Source: Steromphala cineraria
Lineage: Eukaryota; Mollusca; Gastropoda; Trochida; Trochidae
DNA: 64,000 bases
NCBI GenBank assembly: GCA_916613615.1
Contig: OU744720.1
Location: 65,445,971-65,509,970 of the forward strand
Direction of reading: 5' to 3'
The translations under genes were made by a program, and so were the position numbers. Every line of letters starts with the position of its first letter. Positions within the stretch are counted from its first letter, which is position 1. The notes under the pieces were generated by a model, which made no database searches, was not told where the DNA came from, and saw only the letters and a program-made list of their open reading frames with translations. Of this stretch, positions 20,225-30,340 are shown piece after piece.

Positions 20225-20931
20225 TGTCGCGGGTCCTGGCCGCTGAGTAATCGGACTGAGGCGGTGTAGTTTAAAAATGGTTTATTCTGTAAAAACATAA
20301 AAGAGACATCAATAAAAGATGATGTGTGGCCGAGGGGTATGACAACTCACCTCGGCCATGGCGTGACATGAAGTGGCCAAAAATGGCGGCAAAATATACT
20401 ATTAATGAAACTATCGTTACATTACATAAAAATTGGCATTTACGGTAAGAAAATGATATCTTATTGCACTTGCAAGTAAAATATTACTGAAAGTTACCAT
20501 TAAACAAATCTCACTCACACTTACATACGTGATGGTGCTAGTATTATGAATTAGTAGACTAGTGCAGCGCGATACTTTAGAATATATTTATAATAGATTT
20601 ATGATAAACATTATAAATATTACGATCGCGAACCTTATCAATTACACGATTCTTATGAAAGAAAGGTTACATAGAAAAGGTACATACCTGTAAAAACATA
20701 AAAGAGACATCAATAAAAGATGATGTGTGGCCGAGGGGTATGACAACTCACCTCGGCCATGGCGTGACATGAAGTGGCGAATTTGAAAATGCCTACGTCA
20801 CGGAACAGGTACTGCACGAGATACTATTAGTGTTACGACCATAGTAAGAGTGTGAAAAGAAGAGAGCTCGTAACAAAGCAAAGAGAAATGAAGCAATATA
20901 CGAAATGTATCATGAAATACATCCGGCGACA
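20225..20931 (-). repeat. 5' LTR of the gypsy element
   Basis: 707 bp with no difference from the 3' LTR noticed by eye. It holds the same internal 91-bp duplication and hairpins, the promoter-side AT-rich stretch and AATAAA. It directly abuts GGTA (20932-20935), the target duplication. Confidence 0.95.
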
Positions 20932-22375
20932 GGTATCTCAGAGGACGGAGGTAGAAGGCTGTGCACTTGAAATCCTTCGGCCTAAATGAAAATACAGTGA
21001 TAAATTGCGGACTTTTCAAAATCAAATTTAATTTATTGCCAAACTTAAATAAAGATGACGAAAATTGTTTCTTAATAACATAACCCCTTAATGGTTCGTG
21101 ACAGATAGGGAAATAATGTTACTTAAACAGACATGAAAAATTGAAAAGTTTAACAAATCTGGAAACACATTGTGAACTGAAAATCGAGAAGAACTTATCA
21201 AATTGTTCAACAGTTTATATAACTATAGGAATTAAAGCGTTGATTGAAGTCCAGCTACAAATATATAGAACTTAAGTTACATGATTTAACTTGATATTGC
21301 ATATTGAAATATAAGACTGCTGTATATATTACCTTAGGCTCATATATTTCTCATATAGGCGTATGACGCATCTTTCAGCCTGCGCCTCGTTGGTTCCAAT
21401 CACAACTGTCTTCCTTTCAATTCGACGGTACTTGAGTCCACCACGATGGGTTTTGGATATATCTTCCGTGTATTTCAACTTTTTTACACCATTAGACTCG
21501 ATCAACAGCTTTAACTGAGAATTCTTTCCAATTCTAAGTAGCCTGTGTTCATCCCCGGCACAAAGTGCAAAATTGAGCCCGAAGGAGTACACTAAAGTGT
21601 CCAGGAGTTTCTGTGCAGTGTCCTCCCCAAGAACTCCTGCACTCCGCAATTGATCCTCTTTTTCTTCAATTATAATTTCTGCCTTTCTTTTGTCAATCCC
21701 AACGCCCATTTTAGCTAATTCCTTCATCCTAGGATCTAAGACTGATCTCATTTCTGTGAATTCAGGTGAGTCAAACAAGTTGACAGGAATGCCATTTATT
21801 CTAATATGGTACTGAAGGCTTTTAACAATTTCATAAAAGGTATTCCCCCTATACATGTAGTCCTGACCTTTCTGATTTTTCACTTCGGCAATAAACATTT
21901 TCATTGCTCTATTGAGGAGTGATTCTGACTCAGCAAGTCTAATTATGTCCTCACTCAACCAATCAGAGCCCGCTTGATCCCGAAATTAACGTTCTTTGAC
22001 CCAACTTTCAAAAAGCCTTACTACCCAGGCATGTGAGTTTTCACAGACTTTCTTAATGTCATTTTCGGACAACGGCTTAGAAAATCTAAATGGGTTACTG
22101 TTTTTCCCGCTCATGTCTTGGTCCGACCCCTTTAATGATGACGTCAGAGATGACGTTGCAAGGTTTTCCAATAATTCTTGAGTTCCTTTGAATAATTCTT
22201 GATCAGAATCGGAATTGAAGTCTTTTCCTATATCAAATGTCTGACTGACAGTAAAGTCATAAACAACTTTATCATCTTGATTAATCAAGTCCTCAAACTC
22301 GGAGTTAACATCAAAAGAGATTTCTTGAGAAAACTTACTCTGTGTAAGAAACAATTCTTCACCTGAATCCGACAT
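20932..22375 (-). pseudogene. Crypton-type tyrosine recombinase, 5' part
   Basis: The likely start is ATG at 22375 (MSDSGEELFLTQ); an in-frame ATG at 22543 lies in an inverted repeat and is less likely. An acidic N-terminal region leads into FSKPLSENDI, a helical block ending FESWVKER, then a TAA (21988-21986). The same frame resumes for DWLSEDIIRLAES, AEVKNQKGQ, RSVLDPRMKEL, GVLGEDTAQ, AGDEHRLLRI and SKTHRGGLKYR. This order is the DUF3504 domain of Crypton-derived proteins (KCTD1, QRICH1, ZMYM). The catalytic Arg position before AGDEHR reads Cys. A donor AG|GTAATA at 21333/21332 and an acceptor TTTCATTTAG|GC at 20982/20981 bound a 351-nt intron; splicing gives an in-frame KDFKCTAFYLRPL. The exon is then cut by the LTR insertion and resumes at 12222. 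Stop, lost Arg and insertion make it a pseudogene. Confidence 0.75.
20982..21332 (-). other. Candidate intron in the Crypton-type gene
   Basis: It starts GTAATATA and ends TTTTCATTTAG. Removing it joins two segments that are contiguous in the family (KYMSL and PKDFKC...YLRPL) without changing frame. It is AT-rich with several stops in all frames. Confidence 0.65.
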
Positions 22376-22520
22376 GCTTGAAACTGACACGGTCGGATTG
22401 ATCGTGAAGCTACATATACAGAAAAAAGTCGCCAATAATTTCGTGCGTGAACAAACAAGTTGCGTTGAAGCGATACACTCGGTGACAGGAACAAGTTTTC
22501 TTAAACTTTGTTTTAAGTAG

Positions 22521-22725
22521 GAGAATGTCCTCAAACTGGCCATTAGTTTTGCACGTGGAGCATGTTTTCAAACTGGCCATTAGTTTTGCACGTGGAGCAT
22601 GTTTTCGGCCTAACGGCCTCAAACATGCTCCACGTGCAAAACTAATGGCCAGTTTGAGGACATTCTCCAATGGCCTCAAACATGCTCCACGTGCAAAACT
22701 AATGGCCAGTTTGAGGACATTCTCC
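22521..22725. repeat. Nested direct and inverted repeat
   Basis: A unit of about 37 bp (TCAAACTGGCCATTAGTTTT followed by GCACGTGGAGCATGTTT) occurs twice on the plus strand (about 22530-22604) and twice inverted (about 22616-22668 and 22674-22725). The outer copies extend into GAGAATGTCC / GGACATTCTC. The result is a perfect compound palindrome of about 200 bp at the 5' end of the Crypton-type gene. Short frames on both strands here are artefacts of the repeat. Confidence 0.9.
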
Positions 22726-23029
22726 TACACATAAAACATGCTGTTTTGCCATTTGATGATAAGATGAATTATTAACCTTTAGTGACGTCACTCCATTGTT
22801 CTTTAAGGTCTTTATATATTTTAACTTCTGACTCGTGCGGAATTATTCGTCCCTCGGATGCAGGATATTATCGACATAACCGCCCTGCAAGGCAGGATAT
22901 TATTATGATCTATCCTACTTCAAATATTTCGGAACGATGTAATTAATGATATGTGTTAAAGTCAAAGTGTCAACTAACTATCACTTTTGAAAAATATCAC
23001 AAATCCAATTTTGACACTACAAATGTTTT

Positions 23030-23110
23030 GGCGATACGCCGTCTCGAACCCGCAGAGTTTACACTCACGAACGCTGAACCCGACGCTATGGCTACTGAGC
23101 TATCATGACA
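23030..23110 (-). repeat. Degenerate tRNA-like sequence
   Basis: Minus-strand ATAGCTCAGTAGCCATAG (A-box-like), then CGGGTTC and GCGGGTTCGAGACGG (B-box-like). The arms do not fold into a normal tRNA; it is probably a SINE head or tRNA pseudogene. Confidence 0.4.
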
Positions 23111-24060
23111 GCGCTGACATAGGTCTTTTGTTAGGTCCGGTTATAACAAAGGTCTTAGTTTGAGTTTTTTGATATTTTACGGCCTCCTCTGTTATTTCCC
23201 ATCCTTTCACGTTATCGGTCATATCAATGTTACTATAACTAGTTGGCGGTGTATGAAATAGGTAAGACATGGTCCGTGGGCATTATCAATAATAAAGGAT
23301 GTTTGCCCTCGTGATTTGCCCTTGGACCATGTCTTAACCATAACTTAATGACACTAGGAGAGTTGATGATGATCAATCTGCTGGAAGATATTTCATTGGC
23401 TTATGTAAGGTTCGGATATGTAAACAGGTAAAACATTTTCACAAAATGGAAGTTATTCCATTCAAATCAAACACTGCAAATGGAACGTCAAGAAGCATAT
23501 TTTTAATTGAATCGGAATCCGATCAATTTCATAAATGAAATGTAATGAAACCTTAAATAAAAACAAATGAAAATAGCAATATGTGATACGGTACAACATT
23601 TATCTTAAATATCAAAGCTAATATCCCATTGCCAATCTTATAGCCTTAGAGGAGGGTTATATTATGTAATCGCCATTGTAGCAATCGAATGCAATCAATT
23701 GTTTATTTGCATCTTTGTTGTAAAACGGTACTTCAGGCAGAGGAACTGTTAACGGTCAAAGAGAGTAATTATGATAAATTTCCAGCATATTGGATTTTCA
23801 CACATATAAAGGGGGCTCCAACCTTAAGAACCCTTGGGACAAATTAAGCTTTGTGCATGGACGCTCTTTGAAGTCAAAGAATAGAACGATCAAGAGTGTA
23901 GAACATTAAATTATAGGAAATAAATTCAGCTTTAAATATTGATAAAAAATTACCGCATGAAACAGAATTACTTTCCTGCTTCAATATCCAGAACATTCTA
24001 TTCTTCTTTTCAATTATTTTTGGGATCAGTATTTCTATGCAGTTTCATATTCACTTGAAA
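23111..24060. other. AT-rich region, nothing recognised
   Basis: A short imperfect palindrome around ACATGGTCCGTGGGC / GCCCTTGGACCATGT lies at 23268-23332. No gene seen. Confidence 0.5.
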
Positions 24061-24390
24061 GGGGCAGTAGCACGTTTTTAGGGGGAATACAAGGTGATGT
24101 CAGGACAATAAAAATTAAATTGAAAGACAATGTATTTAAACTAAATTGAGCAGTAATAATTCAAATATATAACGTAAAGTTTAGCCATGCGATTACCTTT
24201 TTTTACATAAATGAATTAAAGGTGTTCACATAAAATGGCCGCCAATGGATTTTATATGAATCTTCATACTTTGTCATTTGACTATGGATTTCTAACGAGA
24301 TTTTTGACACTGTCAAAATAATACATTTAACATTAACATTTATTTTACAGTAAAAAATTGAAACTATGAAATTATTATTATGCCCCTTTA
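24061..24390 (+). mobile_element. MITE-like element, copy 1
   Basis: Begins GGGGCAGTAGCACGTTTTTA and ends TGCCCCTTTA. Internal blocks (CATAAATGAATTAAAGGTGT, ATGGATTTTATATGAATCTT, ACTATGGAT) recur in reverse order and orientation in the element at 40472-40825. The right inverted end is shortened here. It has no coding capacity. Confidence 0.65.
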
Positions 24391-24433
24391 AGGAACTGTC
24401 AATACTATTTCTTATGTCCTACTTTTTTCTGAC

Positions 24434-24471
24434 CATTACCATTGCCATTACCATTACCATTACAGCATTAC
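24434..24471 (+). repeat. CCATTA simple repeat
   Basis: About six tandem copies of ATTACC, one with an ATTGCC variant, beginning ACCATTACCATTGCC. Confidence 0.8.
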
Positions 24472-24708
24472 ATCAGTAATCAACCAGAGAGTGCGTCTTT
24501 TTCTTTCGATTCTTATTAAATACAAACAGCTGTTGACCAACTTATTATATGGACTCTTTTATCCACATTCGACTCTTTCTAATATGAGCCGCGGTAGGAC
24601 CTGCAACAATTCGTAACTAAACAATATTATTCTCTTGGACTGCACCTTAAGCTTCTTACTTGGCAAGTCTCCTATGCGCCTTCCCGCTCACTACGTTCTC
24701 AGGCAGTC

Positions 24709-24963
24709 TAAGTAAACCTAGCCTCAATATTATCCGTTTCACTCCTATACTGAGTCTAAAAAGGCCTAGTAGAGGGTCGCGTCAATCCACGTATCGAATT
24801 GACCAATCAGAACTCAGCTTACCAAGCCACAATAGTCTGCCTTCGCACGTATACGGTTGAAGGGTCATAGGTCGCAGAAAGGTCTGCTGACGCGACCCTC
24901 TACTAGGCTTTGTTAGACTCAGTATAGGAGTGAAACGGATAATATTGAGGCTATGTTTACTTA
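24709..24963. mobile_element. Fold-back element with ~80-bp inverted ends
   Basis: Left arm TAAGTAAACCTAGCCTCAAT ... TAGTAGAGGGTCGCGTCA is matched, inverted, by TGACGCGACCCTCTACTA ... ATTGAGGCTATGTTTACTTA. The unique centre is about 95 bp. It is possibly flanked by a TA duplication. It is non-coding and of MITE size. Confidence 0.8.
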
Positions 24964-25404
24964 AACTGGTTCACAGGATAAATACCTACCCGTTGTTCCA
25001 AAAGTAAAGTCAGTACATTACGGTCACAGTTCGTTTGCATTTGCTGCAACTGCAGCTTGAACAATCTCCTTAAGGTCTTATGAGACTGCTCTTACAAAAT
25101 ATTTAGGCTCACATGAAAACCCACCTTTTTCTAGCTCGCTCTCTTTGAGCATGCTGTGGCATGGAGAAATGCGCGTTACTACATTATTATTATTCAACAA
25201 AATACTAAATAGCTAATGGTGAAATGAAACGTTAGCCTAAACTGTTTGTAATGTTTTGGGTCAAATTTAGTATCCATGTTCGCGAGTTGAAAAAAACATC
25301 AATTGAACAGTGAATGTTTATCATCAATCACATATCAAGTTAGATCATTGACAGTGATTTCCTTCTAAAGATATTTAGAACTGTAATACCATGTGTCAAC
25401 CTGC

Positions 25405-25730
25405 CTGTGGAGCACAGTGGTGTAGTGGTTAGCATGCTGGCCTCTCACGCCGGAGACCCGGGTTCGAATCCCGGTGGAGACACCAACGATTTGTGACTTG
25501 GGTCTTATCCTGTGTTTTGTCCCTGGGCAAGGCACTTCATCCACATTGCACTCAGTCCACCCAGCTGTGAAAATGGGTACCTGAAAATTGGATGTAATGA
25601 CCTACATGGTCGTGATTAGCGCTTAGTAGCAGCTGTGAAAGTACACTCCTTCAGGGTAATAATGTAGCGCTTTGAGCATGTCTTAGGACGTGGAAAAGGC
25701 GAAATATAAGTATGCACATTATTATTATTT
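25405..25730 (+). mobile_element. tRNA-derived SINE with ATT tail
   Basis: The tRNA-related head has an A box (GGTGTAGTGGTTAGCATG) and a B box (CCGGGTTCGAATCCCGG) around a CTCAC anticodon loop, closest to tRNA-Glu(CTC). The body has GGGCAAGGCACTTCATCC and AAATGGGTACCTG, blocks common to several metazoan SINEs. The tail reads GTAGCGCTTTGAGC ... AAATATAAGTATGCAC and ends in ATT repeats, as in LINE-mobilised SINEs. The head lacks complementary acceptor arms, so it is not a tRNA gene. Confidence 0.8.
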
Positions 25731-26104
25731 ACAGAACAATTACAGAGTGTTTGAATGCAACTCTTCGCGATGAAGAAAGTTGAATATGTTCGGCAAGTGT
25801 AGAGATAAGTATTCAAATGCATACTGATGGCTGGACAAATGATAACGATAAAGAGAGGAGGGAATATCTGTGTAAAAAAAAGTGAGTTTCGATTATTGAA
25901 AAATATAGACAGACATAGGTAGGGGGAAGGGATTTTGACAGAAGTAAACTAAAAATGAATGATTTAATATAATGACAACTGGTTTCCTGCTTTATTTACA
26001 TGATATTTAAAAGCTATTTAGTTGTCTGAAGAATATGATCTCAATCAGACTGTGTTCGATATACTTCAGCTGGTTTTCAATTACTCAGATCATTATCAAC
26101 AACT

Positions 26105-26215
26105 TATTTGATTTGGTTAGTTGAGGTGATTTGGAGTGGGACGCCGCTTTCTGCAGTTTATTCTTGCATCACGGCTGCTAGAACTAGTATTATTGAGAGG
26201 AGAAATCCCGCAACA
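26105..26215 (+). repeat. Dispersed repeat family B, copy 2
   Basis: GAGGTGATTTGGAGTGGGAC GCC ... AACTAGTATTATTGAGAGG ... AATCCCGCAAC parallels the copy at 8246-8345. Confidence 0.4.
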
Positions 26216-29200
26216 CTGTTCTGACTATGCATTAAGAAGAAACCTGCGAGTTTTAACTAACGAACCATTGGCGGTACTGCGCTGAAATTCAATGTACATC
26301 ATCTAGCACAGCACCCAAACCTTTTTTTGAGTAAAACATTTATCTACTGCAGACCATTGGCCAATGACCTCTTGATACGAAGCCGCACGCACCAACCCCT
26401 GAGCGATCCCGCCCCTATTTTATTTGTAACAACATTCTTTTGTATTGCAAATAATTCATACGAGAGTATCTTATTTCTTACAAAAACTTTAAGCAACATA
26501 TTTCTGTAATTAACAATATGCGCGTCTGTCAGGTTATCTAAACAAAAATGTTGAAAGAATTTTTTTTTAAACCCCATCAAAACGGTTAGATGTTTAATTT
26601 TCTGACATTAATAAGTTATCATCTTGAAAGACAATCTGCATTAACCTAATACTTTGTACTCATTATTGAATGATTCGTTACTTGAAAAAGACAGGTATGT
26701 GAATTATGTAGTAAGGTTGAAGTATTAATGGCCTCAGTGACCTCGGTGACAAAGATCAATCGTTTCGTTCTTGTTAAGTGAAAATGCTAGAGATATTATG
26801 TTACAGGTTCTAAAAGCATATTAGAAGTCGTCTAGACATGTTCTTACAAAATACATTAATACTGACATATGACATAAAGGAGGAATGAGGTGTGTGTTCC
26901 TTAATTCCCTTTGACACATGTCTCAGACGCATGAAACTCATTAGACAACATTATGATACATGATTGAATTTGTCGTGTATGGGAAATGGTGAAATTTTTG
27001 CCATTAGTTGAAAGCAGATAACATTTATTCCTCAAAAACTGAAAAAAAATTATTGCCATGTGTTGACCTTACCATGATGTAGAGTTTCTTGTACCCTATG
27101 ATAGGATCATTCACCTTCCCAGCAGGATTTTGACCAAGCTTTAGAGTGAATAATTGGGTTTTACGTATGCTCAACATATTCCGTTATTTAGCAAGTGGAT
27201 AGCAGAGGAAATACTTGACTTTTCAGAGGCCCTAATGCAAATTTCCAAAATCCTGACATGCTTTACCGTATTCTATTTTGGTTGTGGACTCAAAGCTTAC
27301 TATAGGCACAATGTGTATCATAATATTTTCTTCAAGTAACCTTTAATTAGCTTTCCTGATTGAGGCAACCGTTAAAAAAGCCGGGGCATATGGCAGATAA
27401 GATCTCCCCAAGTCTGCAAGTAACCAATCACAACTCATGGAATTTTAATTAGTTACCCATGGGTAAACCAGGCCTCATTTACCTTCCCCTTTAACCATTG
27501 ACAACACTGAAATAAATGTTGCGGCAATGTATAATATCAAACCTTTGCACTCAATATTGCTTAAATGATTTTACCTATAGAAATATAAAATGATTGATAT
27601 TGGTTTTTTTTAAATTAATTAGATAAGTGCAAATAGATTTTGTATCTCATTAGAAATTATGTTTTTGGTATAATTAAATTTAATTTTTCCATGTACATTA
27701 TAAGCCAAACAAAATGACAAATGAATATAAAGCATATGTTGTGATAGAATTGCGTTTTGTAAAAAATGGCAATAAATAAATAGACGCGTTGGATTCAATT
27801 TTCTGTAAATGCATGTAAATTGTATATTCGTACCATAACATTTTAATTCATTAAATCAAAGCTTTCTGTGTACTATCATTCATGAAGCTCGTACAGACAT
27901 ACAGTTCCTTTATGACTAAGTAATAATAAGCAGTGCCGTTTGTAAATACGATGGATTAAATATCATTCGATTGATCAACATGTTGTATTCTTTAGAATCA
28001 CGGAAACGCATTAGCAAATTTGACTGTGTTTATCACAAAATGTCTAAATATCTATAATCGATGTGTAATAGAAATGATTGACAAGGTAAACACAGTTATC
28101 TTGCAGTATTGTCTGGGGAAAACGTGATACCTTTGCCTTGATTTATTATTGTTTTTAATGTATTAAATGTCACTCGATTATTACCATTTGTATTCACTAG
28201 ATTCACTGATAAACGCTGGTATAATTTACTTAATGTGTACATTTAATGATTGACACGACAATCATTATCACCTTTCCAGTATTGTAAAGGGATTTAAAGT
28301 GATACTTTCCTCTTGACATTCAGATGATTACTTATTGATATAAAATTCTGAGCTAGGTTTCAACAAAACTTTTATTTCTTTTTTGTTTGTTTGATGTGAC
28401 ATCCATTTTATTGTTCACGAACATTTATCAGTTTTACTACATAATGAGTAAACATTTTATGATTACAAGTTAAAAAACTTAATTTTGTGATATGTTGATA
28501 GAAGTTCAGTTTTTAATGTTAATAATCATTAAAACACTTTTGCAGGAAGCAAATTGAGTCCTTATGTTATGTGACATTATCGTGATAAAAGAAACCTGAT
28601 CATGATTGCGTGAACCCTTTCTCTACGAGGATTTAGAAATGGATGAAACCTATGGAAGACAGATCATGATGGTTGGCAAACTTGCATCTTAAATTATTAT
28701 TGTAATCCTTATTACAATAACAAAATCCTAAGTAGATTTTCAACTGCTCACCTTTGATTCAGCAAAAAGGCAGAAGCTCACTGCATTGATGGTTGATCGG
28801 CTTCTATTTTGGATGATTTGGAATTTAATGTTTATTTGATACAAATTTAAAGCTTAACGTTTTAAGAATCGTTTTTTAACCTGACGAGATCTCAAGTAGA
28901 ATTGTGTATTTGCTTTGAATTTGCATGTCATGATGTATCAATTTCCTGGTCTTTGTGTTTCGGTTATTATTACCTAAACTTATTTAAAAAGAATTAATTT
29001 CAAGATCTTCTGCAGAACATATATATATATATTATATTTTAAGTCGAATTTGAACTAATACACTATGACAAGATCTAAACAGGAAATATGCCATTATCGT
29101 GTGACAAGAGCACATTCTTAAGTTTTGTCCTTTTAGCATATTTCTAAGGGAACATGTTGCCGGATTTCCCAGATAACAAAACACTGTCTATTTATCATCC

Positions 29201-29579
29201 TTTGCATATTTTAACTCAGATTGAAGAATACTTTCGGGATGGGAAGGCCTTTCATATATGTTAAATAATGCCATACATCATTGTTGGGCAACACCAAAGA
29301 TTCTTCACACTCATCTCGAAAAGCCTCTCGTCTCATCACAGAGGTTTTCTATTTGTTTTGAAAGACAATATTCATTGTATTCGCCAGCAACTCAGTAGCA
29401 CTTTATTCACCCAACAGAATGATCTTAAACGGCCCGAACTGAGTTTGCACAAGCATTTACACAAGTTCGAGCTATTATGAAATCTGCAAATCGAAGAAGT
29501 TGGTGTATGAGAACAGTGACATCTAGGGCTGTTGGATGTATGCCAGATAGTTGAAATGCATTTCTATGACTTCTTCTAA
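26216..29579. other. AT-rich region, nothing recognised
   Basis: No frame longer than about 78 codons and no family-like translation. Short AT dinucleotide runs occur near 29020. Confidence 0.55.
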
Positions 29580-30340
29580 AGAAACGATGAAAATCTCAGT
29601 AATTATAGCCCAATTTCTAACTTGGCTTAAATCTTAAAGATCATCGAGAAGGCAGTTTGCATCCGGCTTTGCATTCAGTCTGTATACAGACGAAAACATA
29701 GCACAGTGACAACACTATTCAAAGTGGCGAATAACCTGCGCAAAGGAGGTCTGTTTGGACTTCAATGCCGCTTTCAACAGTAACCGCCATGATGTTCCTC
29801 TAAAGAGATTTCAGCATGATATTGGTGTGATCTTTCCTGAAGCCAAGGCGATCTGCTTCATAAGAATCGAGCGCAATCATATCTACTTGCTGTTAAGACA
29901 TTAAGAACGGGATGGGTCTAGCATATGGAGAATCACATCACTCATCTTTGCAAGACCGCTTATCTCAAGCTTAGAAATATTTGTAAAATCAGACCTTGCC
30001 TCAACAAAACCAATCGAGCACTCCACTGTCTCTCCGTTGTCATAACTTGAATATTGTAAAAGCTTACTAATCAATGTCCAAACACCCACCTTTATTGATA
30101 ACAACCTATTCAGAACACAGCATGAAAATTTGTAACTATGTTAAACCTATATTCACATAGCGTCAATGGTTCCCGATCAGATACAAGATCACATTTACAG
30201 TATTGTGTATTGTTCACCAGTGCCTCAGTAACTCTGCTCCTATATATAAGATGGTTAAGTGTTACCCACCATGCAGATATCTCCGTTCTTGCGCATTAGA
30301 CGAAGTAAACATAGCACCAAATTATACGCCCTCTGATTTG
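29580..30340 (+). pseudogene. CR1-like LINE reverse transcriptase, degenerate
   Basis: Three-frame translation gives scattered but ordered RT blocks: YSPISNLA and ILKIIEKAV (the NYRPISNL / SKILEK block), then RKHSTVTTLFKVANN (the HSTETAL block). Further on, RYKITFTVLCIVHQCLSNSAPIYI resembles the C-terminal region of CR1-type LINEs. Many stops and shifts interrupt it and the catalytic part is not recoverable. It is an old dead copy. Confidence 0.55.

Larger units (their letters stand above)
12223..20931 (-). mobile_element. Complete Ty3/gypsy LTR retrotransposon
   Basis: An 8709-bp element on the minus strand. The 5' LTR is 20225-20931 and the 3' LTR 12223-12929; both are 707 bp and appear identical by eye. 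Both ends are TG...CA, with short inverted ends TGTCGC/GCGACA. The target duplication is GGTA at 12219-12222 and 20932-20935. The interior has a tRNA-Lys primer site, a leader of about 1.7 kb, gag, protease, RT-RNase H, integrase and a polypurine tract. The order RT before IN, the HHCC zinc finger and the GPF-type C-terminus place it in Ty3/gypsy (Metaviridae). Matching LTRs imply very recent insertion. No envelope-like frame is seen after integrase. Confidence 0.97.

Noticed and set aside
25405..25480. Functional tRNA-Glu gene
   Set aside because: A and B boxes and a CTC anticodon loop are present, but the 5' and 3' acceptor arms do not pair and a SINE body follows. Called as a SINE.
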